DNA of 64,000 nt from Dendrobium chrysotoxum (GCA_019925795.1 CM034313.1:26710932-26774931); one strand, 5' to 3'; numbered from the stretch's first letter, positions 1 through 14,100 are shown. Made by a program: numbers and translations. The notes: generated by a model not told the origin, from the sequence alone.

Positions 1-2063
1 AAAAGAAAATATGGCAAATTGATTATAATTGGCTTAAAGGTGAGTAAATGAAATTATATATGACTGTGTGAGAATCTTAATAATTTGATATATAAACATT
101 TTCGGATAACCATGTAGGTTATTTAGAGTCCTTTTTTTTATTTCTTACATGTAATTTGAATTCAATTTTAGTTGTCAAAGTTAATTTTATATGAGATATT
201 ACCCATCTAATTTGATGTCTAAAGAGGAAGAAAACATCCCCTAGGGGAGAGTTCCTTTCATTTGGGGATTCAAATTAGGATGATTTAAAAATTAAAATAG
301 AAAAGAAATACCCCTTTGGGGAGGAGTTCTTTCCATTTGGATATCCAAACCTAATGAATTTAAGGAGCTTGTAGAAGGTAGGAAGATGAAGAAATGAAAA
401 CTTCAAAAATATCCCATCTAAAAATTACTTGCATCACTCCCATGACAAGAATCTGGGTTGTTATCAGTGGTACCTAACCACTTTTAATTTATGTAAACCA
501 TTGGTTGTAATTAAGTGGAATTTGCCACATGGATATTTACATTTACTTGATATATTTTTCATGTAATTTGATTATTGTGTTTACTTTTGTGAGTTAGGTG
601 TTTTGTAAATCTTTATAGGTTTTTTACTTGCATGCCAATTTTGTTTTAGCTTGGATGTAGTAAGCTCTTTAAGGATAAAACATTTCTACTCATAACTAAA
701 TAGAATATTTAGGTCAACATAGAAAGATAAACATACCTAAGAAGTAAGCTCAGGCTTGCCTAGGGTTTCATGCATATAGATTGATTTCTCTCTTCCTTAC
801 TAGGCACCTCCCTGCTTGTGGGTTAAGTCAGACCAACTGACATATTAGAGTGAGGTTCCATATAGGAGATATTGTGCAATCTCTATAAAAAACATTATTT
901 CTAAGCCAAAATTTAAATTGCTTCATATCATTTATGCATACAAGGTTAGTTACCATTATTGCATTAAAAACTAATTAAATTAATAAAATTTTAGTTACAT
1001 TTTATAGCATAATTACCCTACAAAAGTAAAGGGCATACTTAGGACATTCTCTAGACGTCGGCCCCAATTCCTCAAAACTTAAACAACAGCTTTACCCATC
1101 TTTCACAAAGAGTGGAGTCATAGTTTTGAAGCATTAGGTGATTAGCTAGCTCTCCAATCTAGGTCAGGATAAGTCCAAATTTACATGTCTTTTAGCTATG
1201 TTCAGGTCACAATGCTTTAGTGACTAAATAGATTTCAGATTCGAGACAGACCCAAAATTTTAACTCCCTAATTACAGGAATAAAATCCTAACATTCAAAT
1301 AAAATAACAACTAGAATTAAACTTTCCCCAAATTAAAATATAAAGCCAAACACACATAATAGATTTGGTTATTTCTAAGTTATTTCTAAATCACGAGACA
1401 CCTCCTACCATTGCTCCATTTGCCACCAAAAATAATTCTTCAAAATTTGATCCTATCCCATTTGGAAATCTAATATCATTCCTTTGATATCACTCCTTAA
1501 AATCTTAAAAATAAAACTTCTACCATTATTTTAATTCAGAATATTTGTAGGAAATTCAAATTCCTATGATGTAATAAACTACGAAGGCTTACCTTCTTAG
1601 GAGATTTAAATAACCCAATTCAATTTAAAAATTAATTAATTCTTTTTGGGAAAAACAAAATCGAAGACTATCATTATCATTATATTCAAATGATTGATAG
1701 TAAATGATATTTTCTTTCCTTGGGAAGATATATCATATATTATCATGACTTTCATTATGAAATTATTGATAATACATCTAGATTATCGTAGCTAAATTCT
1801 CAGTTGAAACATCATTTTGACCCTTCTAGGTCATATGTAGTTCCTTCTTAAATTTGACTATGATAATCAAGATGAAGACTTATAGTTTCGTAATCTAAAC
1901 CTATTAGGGAATGATATTTTTAGCACTTAAGGTGATATATGATTCATAATGACGAGTTCGACTACAAAACTAAAATAAATTCAAGAGTCTTTACAATTTC
2001 AAATTCCTTTAATGAAATTATAATTTTAATTGTTTTGCATCTTTCCAAAGAAAAAAATAAAAA
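1..2063 (+). repeat. Partial 5' LTR (block Y) of a Tat/Ogre-like Gypsy element
   Basis: This stretch aligns along its whole length with about 9090-11160, in the same orientation and with many substitutions and small indels. Shared landmarks include the run around 220-260 (9320-9350), the pair of lines around 780-870 (9900-9960) and the stretch around 1680-1830 (10750-10900). The left end lies outside the window. The right end is fixed by the primer-binding-like site that begins at 2065. Divergence between copies is high, so the element is old. Confidence 0.75.
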
Positions 2064-2064
2064 G

Positions 2065-2080
2065 TGGCAACTCCACAGAA
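2065..2080 (+). other. Primer binding site (tRNA-Arg type, decayed)
   Basis: The sequence TGGCAACTCCACAGAA sits two bases after the LTR copy ends. It resembles the TGGCGACTCCGCTGGGGA-type site complementary to tRNA-Arg that is usual for Tat/Ogre Gypsy elements, with several mismatches. The position right after the repeat Y supports the call. Confidence 0.6.
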
Positions 2081-2197
2081 CAATAATCTCTCTCCCATTA
2101 ATAATGGTTGAAATTTTATTCCATCGGTAGTTTTGACTACACTCCTTTTGTTGGTCCCTCTACCCATTTCTTCCATGGGTGAGTGTGGCCAACATCA

Positions 2198-2247
<50 letters not shown>
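2198..2247. repeat. (AAT)n microsatellite
   Basis: About 16-17 uninterrupted AAT units in the untranslated leader of the Gypsy element. A reading frame through it encodes only poly-isoleucine and is not a gene. Confidence 0.97.
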
Positions 2248-4640
2248 GAGAGATGAGTGAGGAAACCTCTGAGAAAATTTATGCTTTCACATCTCACCCC
2301 AAGCTAATTATTGGAATGAGAGAGTCAAGCCCAACTCTTGAGATTTATAAGTCAATCTTGTGAACCTCATGTTGGGTGAAAACACATGAAGAGTTTCAAA
2401 ATTTGAAGAAAATCAAAACAAGTTTTAAACTTCAAAATTTATCTCTCTTTCAAAAAATAAATAAGATCATCTTTGATATCATTCTAATGTGCCATGCCAC
2501 AATATCTCCTTACAGTTTAATAGATGCATTGAGAATCCAAATTTCACTAAGCCATAAGTGATTCTTACATCTTACCATCATATATTAGGTTATATCTCCA
2601 ATAACTCAGTGAATGTGATAAGAGACAAAATCATTCATATCTTTTTAAATTACACTTTAATTCAATTAAGTCAAACTGTCTTCTCTAAATTTCAAAAATC
2701 AAACACACTAAAAAGGCAGCAAGTTGATTTCTCTATGGACCATGACATGTATGTTAAGGAATTATTCTGTAATAACTCAATTCAGTTTAGGATGGTGTTC
2801 TACCCCCTCAAGTTGATAATGAATGAGGGACTAGAAGTAAAGATAGCTACTAAGGATGAAATGGATGCCCCTAAGTTGAGATTGCCCCCCACTCCTAAAA
2901 TGGAGTTTATTTTTGTCACCGTACCAACCACGTCCTCTACTATAGAGGACAACAAATAAAAAAATGCATTTAATGCTGAAATTGCATCAATGTTTGAGAT
3001 TGGTTCAAGTTCTGGGATCCCCTTTAGAAGTAAAAATCAAAGGAAGACTTATCTATGAAGATTCAGAAAGAATGTCACTAAGTATAGAAAGATTACTAAA
3101 TTAAAAGCTCTGAGTCAAGTAGAGCCAGAGCCTACTAAGGAGCTGCCTATTCTTTCCTCATCTCTCCTTTTAAAAGGGAGTCATTCAACCCCCTTGCTGC
3201 TGCTGCAGGGGCGAGAGAGTTAGCAGGATAGCTTGCTCTCCACCATGCCTAATGGATTATTCTATTATGAGACCTCCTAAGGAGAAGTAACTCAAAAGGA
3301 AGAGGATGTTAAGAGCATCATCTACACCTATGCTACCCAGGTAGGTGAGACCAAAGAAAAAAACATGAACATTTGAAGCGAATGATTTCACACAAATTTG
3401 AGAAGAAAATCTTGAAAGAAGAGAAGACAGAAGAAAGAATTTTTATACTGCAATCTATGAGAAAGAATAAGAAGTATGTAAGGCAGCCGACTACATCTAC
3501 CATTAGGTGCCTCGCCTCCCATCAGTAAATATGAAAGAGATCATTCTTGTTGGGTCTGGAAAAGGCCACCATCAGAATATAGGCCACTGGCCCCTCCTAC
3601 AAAAACACCAAAGCTAGCCTCCATCATTTTCAAGCCTCAGGAAGAGAAAAAAGAAAAGAAACTGGAAGAAATTAAGGGGAAGAGGCCCAAGTCTCCAGAA
3701 ATACACTATGTTTCTAAGAAACTTAGCAAGAATAAAGAACCCCAACCACCTGCAGATATCCCTAGGCTCCCAATTCAGGGATGTGAAGGCTCCACCCCAT
3801 TGTACATAGGAGAGTCAGCCCCTCAAGCTTATCCATCACCTCAAAATAAGGATGCTCCATAGCCCATTACAGATGCCACCCTTTTGACTACTAACCTCAA
3901 GATATTTAAGGGAGAAGGGATAGAGGCTAGCATAGATGATAAGATGATTAATCAAGTAGTAGAAGAATTCTTTGAGTCTACATAAGTTCATAAATTACAA
4001 GGCATTTTATCAAAGCTAGGTGATGAAGAGTTTAAAAATATGATGGATTACAGTGGATACCTACCTATTGACCCTGAGTCCGTGGAGTGAAGATAGGTCA
4101 ATAAGGTGATTCAAAAAATTTGGGATAGCCTTAAGAAGAAAGAAGCCATGGAAGCCTTCAACCTAGACCTAGATGACCTTTTAATGGTTAAAGAGGATGC
4201 TACTATCGACAATATTTACATGGTAGAAATAAGAGCATACACCAAAGATGTAGAGCTAGGTAGACCTTGACTAGGTAGAGAGGAGGATTCAATGATAGTT
4301 GATTTCGATTTGGATGTGTCATATAGACTAAGGGATAAGGATGAATACATTAGGCACCTAGAAAGGAAAGTTGAAGATATGCTATAAAGGGTATAAGAGA
4401 TGCAACATTAATTTGCCAAGATGTAGTAGCCTCAACCTGAGCAATCCCAACCTACAATGAATGTAGTGGGAGATTAGAGTAGAAAGCTAGATTAAACCCA
4501 AAGATCCTCGATTCAACTCGAACAGTTCCTGCAGCACCATAAATAATCTTAATAGTGCTAGCTGATAAGGACATCAAACACATGATTAAAGCCCAGGTAA
4601 GGTAGGCTTTATCCCATTCCTAAGGGACCACATCAATTCC
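2248..4640 (+). pseudogene. Tat/Ogre 5' leader and eroded N-terminal gag region
   Basis: This stretch lies between the PBS and the recognisable gag core. A readable stretch at 2735-2959 contains a run starting MDHDMYVKELF and later acidic and proline-rich sequence; I do not recognise it. From about 3000 to 4500 the DNA is purine-rich and reads, with stops and shifts, as lysine- and glutamate-rich peptide, including a likely helical segment near 4310-4400. Ogre elements often carry an extra ORF or a long gag N-terminus here, which is a possible but unproven identity. Confidence 0.35.
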
Positions 4641-5520
4641 AAAGGGTAGGCCCAACCATGAGGAATATATCTTGGTTCCTTATCCAAAGAGCTCTGTGCC
4701 ACCTTCTTTTAAAGTATTTAGTGTTATTGAAAACCTAAGGCAGCAAATATCCCACATTCGTATAAGCTTTTGGAATGTAGGGGGATTGCATGCTAAACTA
4801 TTTGGCCAATTAATTAATAGAATCTCTAGAATTACTTTCAAGTGGTATTTTGATCTGTCGAATGGTCTGGTGAGAACTTTTATTAACTTAGATGGTCTAT
4901 TCTTAAAGAGATTCTTTAGAGCTTAGCATTATATAATTATGGGTGATCTAGTAATTGAAAATATGACACTGGGAGAGTTTCTAGTTAAATACATCTTGAA
5001 ATAGTGAAATCTCAATAAAATGTGAACCACAGCTGCAAGAGAACATGTAGTGGAAATTCTCCTGAAGAATATCTATGGGTCTGTTATTTTTCTTCTGAAA
5101 GGGTTCACCATAAAACCTTTGAGAAGCTGCTCAATAAGGAGAATAACCTGCATGAAGAGGCTTCTCGAATGCCATTCTTAAAGGATTCATCTAATGAGAA
5201 GAAATAAAATAAGCAAAAGTCAGTCGAGTGATCCCCCAACCTGACCATTTTAGGTGACCCATCAATCTATTAGGGAGCCTTACTCGATATCTTTTAAAGA
5301 GTGATTGGTAAAAGTCTATCCATTTAAAAGAGAGTTGATAAGAAAAATCTTCAAGAGTCTCTCAAAGAAACTAGACTTCAGATTGTCAGAGGCCAAGAAG
5401 TCAAAAAAGGTAAACAAGAGGGATGATCCTAATTTTTGTCCATTCCATCGCATGTTGAGCCTCACAATCAAAGACTGCCTTATAGTTAAGGATTGGCTTG
5501 AGAGAAATTATAAATAGGGT
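4641..5520 (+). pseudogene. gag: Gag core (Retrotrans_gag family), Tat/Ogre-like, broken
   Basis: Capsid part of a Ty3/Gypsy Gag. The frame from about 4672 reads through a segment matching the family pattern: a PP-F-KV start, GLHAKLFGQL, then FKWYFDLSNG, VRTF-NLDGLFLKRFF, which corresponds to the usual A-F-WY-L--G-I-TW--L---F--RF. After stops and a frame change the chain continues at 5022-5207 (a region like the LL-GIKP-TFEEL helix). The frame at 5305-5517 ends in DDPNFCPFHRML-LTIKDC, the Cys/His motif (C-x2-H ... C) found between Gag and protease in Tat-lineage elements. At least three frame or stop lesions make it non-functional. Confidence 0.7.
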
Positions 5521-6444
5521 AACATCATAATTCCTATAAAGAATTTGGTATATCCAGATCAAGGGTCCATCAAAATGATATCAAGTAAACACTCAAAGAA
5601 TTCTTTGTTAGTTGATGATGATTGGGATATTGCATTATACTGGGCATTAAAAAGGTTGGTTAATAAATCTTTTCATCTTTCTCAATTTTTGCCAATAAGA
5701 GCCCATGGCTTGATCTTATAGGTTGAGCTGAAGGCATTATAGCAGGATGTTCAGAAGGTTTCCTCTCTAGTAGTTATAGAGCTATTGTAAATAATAAAAA
5801 GAAAAAGAGTGAAATTTTTGTAGAGAGGAAACACATTGATGAGTGACATATTCAAGAACATGTTTATGAGTGATGTATTTATGTGGTGGATAGTGGAATG
5901 AAACCTCTATCCCCATGAACATTATCTGACTTTTACTTTGCCACATCAAAGGCAAACGATCATAATTATTAAAAAAAAGATCTTTCTATACATATTTTAA
6001 ATATTAATTATGAGAATGAAACATAAAATAAATCTTCCATAGAAGAAAATTTAAACTTAGCAGTGATAGATTAAGATCCTCAGAAAGTAAATCATTCATA
6101 TTTAACCTCTAAAGGGGGGGACAAATTTGAGATATTATCAAATAGTGAAACCCTTGAAGTTAACTTCCAAGGGAGTCCCATCATGATAGAATTTTAGATT
6201 CAAACTCACCATCAAAAAATGACATTGTATCACCTAAGATGAGCGTAGATCTTTCCATAGTTTATCCTTCTAAGGAGATCATTGTGGTACAACTTCGTGC
6301 TGGCAAAGTCTTACCCCCTATACTTCCAGCTAAGGGAAAGGGAAAACAAATCATGTCAACGATCCAATTTAAACTTCACCTCAACATTCAAATCTTCCTT
6401 CCAATCTATCGAGTCCGAATTCTGATGTTCCCAAGGTAGATTAT
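5521..6444 (+). other. Gag-protease linker of the Gypsy element, no intact frame
   Basis: This stretch contains stops in all + frames. Short peptide runs resemble the low-complexity linker between the Gag zinc motif and the protease in Tat elements. A small frame at 6239-6439 has a pattern of hydrophobic residues and a proline-rich run but no recognisable domain. No independent gene is visible. Confidence 0.4.
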
Positions 6445-7060
6445 AATATCTTAGCACATTTTAAGAAGTTACTGGCTAAGTTGAGTATCTATGATGCCCT
6501 AATTTTATTGAAAGAGATGGATAATCTTTAATCAAAGAACTTCAACAAAAAGATTTTCTTAGCTCAATTTGCTACAACTTCTTAAGATGAAGTCTGTACT
6601 TCAAATAAATCCCAAAGGTAACTTTTTTTATGTAACTTTTTTTGATTAGGATCTACTTCTAAGAACTGCTGATCATAATCACCCACTTTGAATTACTATA
6701 AATGTGAACTTTTTTTATTATGTAAAGTCCTTATTAATCTGGGTGCATCGGTCAACATGATGAACATGAAGACTCTCGCATACCTTTAAGTGGACACACA
6801 TAAGCTCACCACTTGTAAATAGTATTACACTAGTTCAACGAGAAGGGAGAGAAGGCACTACGTTTAATCACACTCATGTTAGAGATAGGAGATCTTAAAA
6901 TAGAAGCCAAATTTTATATAATTGATTTGGTGACATCTTTCAATGCACTTCTAAGTTGGCCCTGGATCCATATGTATGGGATGGTTCCATCTGCCCTACA
7001 CCAATGCATCAAGTACCAATGAGATGGCATTAAATATATGATTAAGGGTGATCTATAATA
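6445..7060 (+). pseudogene. pro: Retropepsin-like protease region, Tat/Ogre-like, broken
   Basis: Aspartic protease domain that would cut the Gag-Pol polyprotein. The upstream flank reads YNILAHFKKLLAKLSIYDAL, a segment typically preceding the Tat protease. The active-site region near 6730 reads LINLGASVNMMNMKTL, where the family usually has D-G-G/S-A-x-N-(I/V)-(M/L)-P; the catalytic Asp is therefore replaced by Asn. The second half near 6900-7010 reads IEAKFYIIDLVTSFNALL-WPWIHMYGMVPSALHQCIKY, matching the usual NALLGRPWIH signature. A stop and at least one shift separate the halves. Confidence 0.7.
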
Positions 7061-8094
7061 ATTCTCTATTCACAAGATTGAGATATATGAAGATGCTGCA
7101 TACTACGCACCCAAAGGGTCTACTATGTATCCTAAAAATGAGATCACAATCAAAGAGGAGAGAAGAAGCAAAGAAAGACAAAAATAAAGAAAGAACGGAA
7201 TAAGATAGTGATGATGATGTTGAGGGCGTGATCTTTAGGCCTCCAAAAGTTTTTCCTTAAAGAGGTGGGAGGATGGCCAAAAGTGCACATGGTTGAGGTT
7301 GTGCCTCACTTGAAAGAAGCACACATCGAGGTATATTTATTTGGAGTCAAGTTTGAATGAAAACTCAAAAGTACATAGTGCAAGAATTTCTTTTAATTAT
7401 AAAAAGATAAATCCTCCTATAAAAATTGATCTTAGTTTAGAACAAGACAGTGTTTGAGAGGGTGATACTCTAAAAGTTCAAAGTGATGAGCCTGAATTAA
7501 CTATGTATGAAAAGCTGAGTAGGAGAATTGAAGCCTTAACCTTAATCCACTTTCTCCTGGTAGGGATGCAGGGTTTGTAATTAAGGACTATCCTAGTTTA
7601 CATGGTGAACTAAGGAAAGTCTAGAATTTTTTTCCTGGCCCCTCCACCTACAGGAAGGAAGATGATGTAATCCTTGAGGAGGCATATTTTAAGAAATTAA
7701 TTGAATTACTTCTTAGCTACTTTCCTTTGTGCGTAAGGAATTATGTCTCTAAATGTCTCATGACGGGTCAATGGACCAAGGGGTAAACTTATACACCATA
7801 AGAGCCTCTCACATATAAAAAAGAAATATAATTAGTGGTATCGACTTTGGTATTATTGGTTCATTTGACGGAGAAGAATATTGTCTAATGAGAACAAATC
7901 ATTCTAAATCTGAGAAGGTCCCTATGAAAACTATTGACCCCCTCGATGGGGTTTGTTTAGAGACATTAGATGGTTTGGATGAACTTTATGTTCATGGTGT
8001 ACCCACTAAATTTGAAGAAGAAATTAAGTTGACAGTCGATAAATTCATGAAATAAACCTTGAAATAGAGGAAGACCTAACCCTACCTTCATTAG
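7061..8094 (+). other. Protease-RT linker of the Gypsy element, no intact frame
   Basis: The region downstream of the protease holds purine-rich DNA (7130-7240) and degenerate peptide with many stops. A stretch near 7980-8060 resembles the linker preceding the Tat RT. No other feature is seen. Confidence 0.4.
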
Positions 8095-8318
8095 CTCTTT
8101 ATTGAGTGATGATGAATTCAAAGGAACTAATTCAACTTCTCTCTGAGTTTAGGGACTGCTTCACCTGGACATTTAATGAAATGTAAGGTTTATCTACTGA
8201 TGTAGCAGTTCATAAACTTGGAATTAAACATGATGTCATTCCTGTTAAGCAAGCTCCTTGAAATACATACATAGATTAAGCAACAGGTCATTTATGAAAT
8301 TAAGAAATTATTTTAGGA
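8095..8318 (+). pseudogene. N-terminal edge of Gypsy RT, truncated
   Basis: The frame beginning near 8110 reads ELIQLLSEFRDCFTWTFNEM, then after a stop GLSTDVAVHKLGIKH and PVKQAP, which is the conserved lead-in to the Tat/Ogre reverse transcriptase (FRDCFAW-Y-EMPGLD...P-KQAPR). The sequence breaks off near 8318, just after this lead-in, and joins a different repeat. All RT catalytic motifs, RNase H and integrase of this copy are missing. Confidence 0.7.
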
Positions 8319-8319
8319 T

Positions 8320-8840
8320 GGACTACCTCGAGCTATAGGGGCTATGTGTAGTAAGGAGGCCTAGTTCCTTGAGCCCATTCTGACAACACCATGAATTGAT
8401 TGATGGAAAACAAAAAATATTAATTTGATGAGTCAAATTTGTAACCAATCAATTAAAAATCATCAACCCTTAATTTGAATTAGCTAAATTAATTAAATAA
8501 TATTAGTTATTACTAGGTAATTTGGGCCTATGAAGTAATTAACTTAGCACTAATGAAGGTGAAATAAACTTTACGGCCCTGGTATAAACAAGGGGTTTAA
8601 ATCACTCAATACTTAAAATTCATCCTAAAATGAATATCAAGGAATGAATACTTTAACTTGAATTAAATCCCCTTTAACCCATAATAAACAAAAACCACAA
8701 GAAAACTTTAACAACTGTCCAACATAGGATATATCTAAGCCATATAGCCTATTGTATAAACTTTAGATGGTTTGTTAGGATAACCACTTCTTATTTTAGG
8801 TTAGGCTGGTGTTCTTTCTTTTTCTGCCACATGTGTATCA
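8320..8840 (-). repeat. Partial inverted copy of repeat block X
   Basis: This segment matches about 60640-61260 in the same orientation (for example the AAGGAGGC-TAGTTCCTTG region, the GGATATATC-AAGCCA-ATAGCC region near 8730 and the GGTTAGGCTGGTG region near 8805). It matches 11190-11830 in the opposite orientation. Only the last 0.5 kb of the block is present. The left junction coincides with the break in the Gypsy RT. Confidence 0.65.
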
Positions 8841-11160
8841 AGATTTTTTGTGGATTTCATTGCATGCTAGTTTTAATGAATTAATTAATGTGATGCCTAC
8901 TGATGTACTAATTTCTATTATGTTATCTTTGATCTCGATTGATGGGTGATAAATTCTCCAAGTTTAGGAACAATCTGGATGCTAACAAAGTTTTCTACAA
9001 GTGATCATGCTCATATAGGGCTATAAAAAGGTACTAATTAAATTATAACTAATGAATTTTCAACATGTACTAAAAATTACTAAGTCCCCTTAAAATAAAA
9101 GAGAATAGCCAAGTGATTGTGATTGTCTCAAATGAGAGCAAATAAAATTATATATAGCTGCTTCATATTATTAATGATTTGATATATAAACTACTTAGGA
9201 TAACCATGTGAATTATTAGAGTCCTTTTCTTTTATTTACTATATGTAATTTGAATTCAATTTAAGTTATGAATGTTAATTTTAAATGGGATATTACTTTT
9301 CCAATTTGAAGTCCAAAGAGGAAGGAAACATCCCCTATGAGTGAGTTCCACTCCTTTGGGGATACTAATTAGAATGATTTAAAAATCGAAAGAGGAAAGA
9401 AACGCCCCTTTGTGGAAGAGTTTTCCATTTGGATATCCAGACCCGATAAATTCAAGGAACTCAAAGAAGGGAGGAAGATGAAGAAATGAAGATTTCAAAA
9501 ATAACCCATCTTAAAATTACTTTCATCATTCCTAGGACTAGAATCTTGGTTAATGTTAGTGGTACCAGGCCACTTTTTGATTTATGTAGACACTAGGTTG
9601 TAATTAAGTGACATTTGGCACATGGACTTTTACATTTACATGATATATTTTTCATGTTATTTTATTATTATGTTTACTATTTATATTAGGAGTTTCATAA
9701 AGCTTTCTAGGTTTCTTTTGTGAATGCTAATTTTGTTTTAGCCTTGATGTGGTTAGGCTCTCTAAGGATAAATTTTATTTTTATCTCATAACAAAATAAA
9801 TTATTTAGGCCAACAAAGAAAGAAAAACATACCTAAGAAGTAAGATCAAGCTTACTGAGGGTCTCATAAATACATATTGAATCTTCTCTTCCTTGCTAGG
9901 CACCTCCCAGCCTGCGGGTAATGGCTGATAACCTGGCTTATCAGGGTGTCACTCTCTCTAGGGGATGTTGTGTAATCTCCAAGAAAAAAATTATTTTCTA
10001 AGCCAAAATTTTAAATTACTTCATATCATTTATGCATACAAGTCAGTCAGCATGCATTATATTAGAAACTAATTAAATTAAAAAAATTTTAATTTCATTC
10101 AAGCATAATTACCCTATATAAGTAAAGGGGCCAATTAGAACATTCTCCAGATATCTACCTCAATTTCTCAAAACTTAAACAACAACTTTACCCTCTTTTA
10201 TAAAGACTAGAGTCATGGTTTTGTAGTGCTTGGTGGTTAGTTGGCTCCCCAATCAAGGCAAGGATATGTCAAGATTTGTATGTCATTTAGCTAGGTTCGG
10301 GTCACCATGGTTTAATTCCCAAAATAGATTTAAGATCAGGGGTGAACCCAAAATTATAAGTCCCCAATTTTAGGAATATAATGCTAACATTCTAATAAAA
10401 TGACAACTTGAATTAAAATTTTCCCCAAATCAAAATATAAAGCCAAACACATAGAATAGATAGGGATGTTTTTGAGTTGTTTCAGAATCCTGAGACACCT
10501 CCTACCAATCCTCTATCTGTCTTAAAAAATAAGTGTTAAAAATTTGATCCAATCTCATTTTAAATTCCAATATCATTCCTTTGATATCACTCATTAAAAT
10601 ATCAAAAAAAAACTTTTACCATTATTTTAATCAAGAGATTTCATAGGAAACTCAAAATTCCTACGATGTGATTACCTACGAAGGCTTGCATTGATAAAAG
10701 ATTTAAAGACCCCAAATCAATTTAAAAATTAATTAATTCTCTTTGGAAAAAATCAAAATCAAAGGTGATTATTATCGTCATATTCAAATAATTGATAATA
10801 AATGATATTTTCTTTCATTGGAAAGATATATCATTTATTATCCTGACTTTGATTATAAAATTAATGATAATACATCTAGATTATCATAGCTAAATTCTGG
10901 ATTGAACATCATTTTGACCCTTTGCTATCATGTGTAGTTCCTTATTGAATTTGGCTATGATAATCGGGATGAAGACTTATAGTTTAATAATATGACCCCA
11001 TTAGGGAATGATATTTTCACCACTTAAGGTGATATATCATTCATAATGATGATTTTAACTAAAAAACTTAAACAAATTTGAGAGACTATACAATTTCAAT
11101 TTTTTCCAAATAAATTATAATTTCAATTGCTTTGCAACTTTCCATAGCAAAAAATAAGTA
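8841..11160 (+). repeat. Second copy of LTR block Y
   Basis: From about 9090 on, this aligns with 1-2063. The left 250 bp cannot be checked against the first copy, which starts outside the window, but they resemble about 61330-61450, where a Y-like piece also follows inverted X. The right end near 11160 is where similarity to the first copy stops and block X in forward orientation begins. Probably the 3' LTR of the element at 1-8318. Confidence 0.65.
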
Positions 11161-11162
11161 CA

Positions 11163-14100
11163 GAAAATAAACACTAGGCAAGGAACTGCAGGCAAACTAA
11201 ATCAAATCACTAGTAAAGCCTTGGCTATAGCCAGTTGTCCTAGCAAACCTTCTAAGTGTGTGTAAAAGGCTATGTGGCTTAGATAATCCAAGGTTTTATT
11301 AAATTAAAATTATTTATAATTAAATTTATTTTATTTTAAGTCTTTATGGGTTGTTTGAATTTATTTATTTAATGATTTAGATATTTTAATTCTTATTTTA
11401 AAGAGCTTTTAATTGTAGCAATTATTAATTTTAAATTTTATAGAATATAGCGCTGAACAACTTCTAGGTGCCATAAGTTATTGATGAATAAGTTCTAGGT
11501 TCATATCTATAATGCTTTTAAATGTCCAAAAAATGGGGTAGATGGATAGGATAGAGTTCTTGATTTTAATTAAGTGTTTTAGTCATTAAAGCTTCTTAAT
11601 CTAATTCACATTCACTCTCTTATAAGGAATCAATTACCAGGGTATAGAAGCTATAACTTATAAATATTTCACTACTAACTTTTAAATTTATTTAGTTTGA
11701 TTAATTGCTAATTTATTAAATTTATAATTGTGATTTTTACATTTTGCCAAATTCATTCGCGGTACTTTCATAAGGGGCACAAGGGCCAAGGCCTCATTAG
11801 AACATGTATCTCTATAGCCCAAGATAGTCTAGCCTAAAACTTCAATGATAGTGTGTTGGTTATTTATTTTACTATTTTTAATTGATTTAATTGATTAGGT
11901 TGATGATTTATTGATTTTTCATATTTTAATAAATATTTTAATGCATTTTGATATATTATATATAATCTTTTAATTTATTATTGATTTATTATGAATTTTA
12001 AAAAATACTAGGTTAATTATGTACATGATTCTTGGGTTTATTCAATGACAGACCAAATGACCTCCAATTATAATGAAATTTGAAATAGAGGTAAATTAAT
12101 ACGTGTGCTTTAAACTCACTAAATTTGGACTCATTAAAACATCCCTATGTTAAAAAATTAATCACCAACCTAAGTACATTTATAGCTTTTATAATTTATT
12201 TTAGAATTTATACTCTCTATATTAGGGTGAATTCATTGGCAACTTAACCGTTATATATAAATAAATACTCAGCAAAAGAATGAAAATATAATTCTAAGTG
12301 CATAGACATTTATGATTTTTCAATGTTACGGGTCGAAAATGGATTTATAAGCTTCAAAACTTAGTCATAGAAAATCTAATAAAATCATGATCCGAGATAA
12401 TTAAGGTAGGTCAAGGATGCTCCCTAAATCCTACCATCCAAATTTAAGGTCAATTTGACCATTGGATCTTTATAAATTCAATAAAATTTAAGATTAATTA
12501 TCTCAAATTATCTCAAGATCAACTAGTCAAAAAGTTTTAAAACTTTTTTTTAATAAATAATAGAGGTCAAAAGCTTTCCAACAAGCTCAAGAACACTCAA
12601 TTTTTCTTTAGAACAAATTTTTTATGAATTATTGAAACTATAAGAAATTTCTTATTAAATTAATTCATTTTAGTTATATTAAAATGACGATGTAGTTTCT
12701 GGCATTGATGCATGTCGGGACACGCAGCAGAATTCCTAAAGTTTGGAGCTCCATGTGTTGAGATCTTAGAGAATTATGAATTTGAAATTTAAACATTAAA
12801 TTAAAATTTCCCACAAAACTATTGAAGGATTTCGATGATCTTAGACTTGTTGGAAAGCTTAAAGGATCCTCTTCAAGTTCTTAGAAGGCTCTAAAGTCTT
12901 ATTTTCACTAAATCATATGTTTGAATTAAATTCTCCTTTCTCTCTCTTTCTTTCTCTCAATTGTGGGTTTGGGGTTTTCTTAAACTAGGCAAGGTAATGA
13001 GAAGCTATAGGAGAGCTGGGTAGTTATCTAGGAGACTGGGGAATCAGTTTAAATAACCATTTACCCATGGGAAGTGGGGGTATTTATAGGAGAGAGAAAT
13101 TTGAATGGAGAGTATGAATCTTACCACCTTAGCCCAAGCTAGTAGCCATTTTAGTTATGGAGTGACAAATGGGAGCTGAGGAAAGGTTCTGGAGAATTTG
13201 AGCATATTGGACTAGGTTTCCAAGTTGTTAGGAATGAACCAATGATTGGAGAGTGGAAGTTTCAAGGAATTCTGCTACATAAGTAGCCCATGTTGTTTAA
13301 GCTTAATATGACCTATAAGGATAATATTACAGAGTGCATTTAATTAATTAGTTGGATTCAAATTGGGATGGGTTGGTCTAGGGTCCAAAAACATTGGTTT
13401 TAAATAGCTTGGATAAAGTCTTACTTTTAAACTAGGTAAAATGATGGGTTCAAACTCTTGGGGTGTATGTATGGTGTAGATACAAACTTGTTAAGATGGT
13501 CTCATGCAATGTGAAGCTCATTAGATCAAAATGCATGTTTAACGGATAAAATGCCCTTTGGTTAACCTAGGTTAACTTGGTCAACCATGGTTGACCAAGG
13601 GTTGAATCTTTGTTCCATATATTCTGAATAATGTTTAGGGTTTATTTGAGGTTGTCCCAATTCTTGGGTGGGTCTCCATGCATGTAAAATAGTTTAAAAG
13701 GGGTAAAAGACAATTTGGTAAACCTAAATTGACTTAGCCAACTAGGGTTGACTATGGTTTAGGATTTGGTTTAATACACTCTAAATGATATTCTATATAT
13801 ATTTAGAGAAGGTTGCCTATCTTAGTTTTATTGGGCCATGTTGAGGCTTAAGAAAAGTTTAATATTCAAGATTTTGGGCATTAGGGTATTATGATTAACT
13901 ATGGTCAACTAAGTTTCAATACTGATTTAATGCATCATACTAATGAAGATGATAATGATCAATGTGTTTGGAGAGGCTTCCATGGTCAAAAATCACAATA
14001 AACCATGTTAAGTGGCATAAGCTATAAATATTTGAAGGTTTTGGAACCTATGAAAATTCTTTGGGTTTTATAGGCTAGGGATCTTCAAATACCTTCAAAC

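Noticed and set aside
2133..2363. 76-codon frame with a poly-isoleucine run
   Set aside because: The isoleucine run is the AAT microsatellite; no domain, lies in the leader of a decayed Gypsy element.
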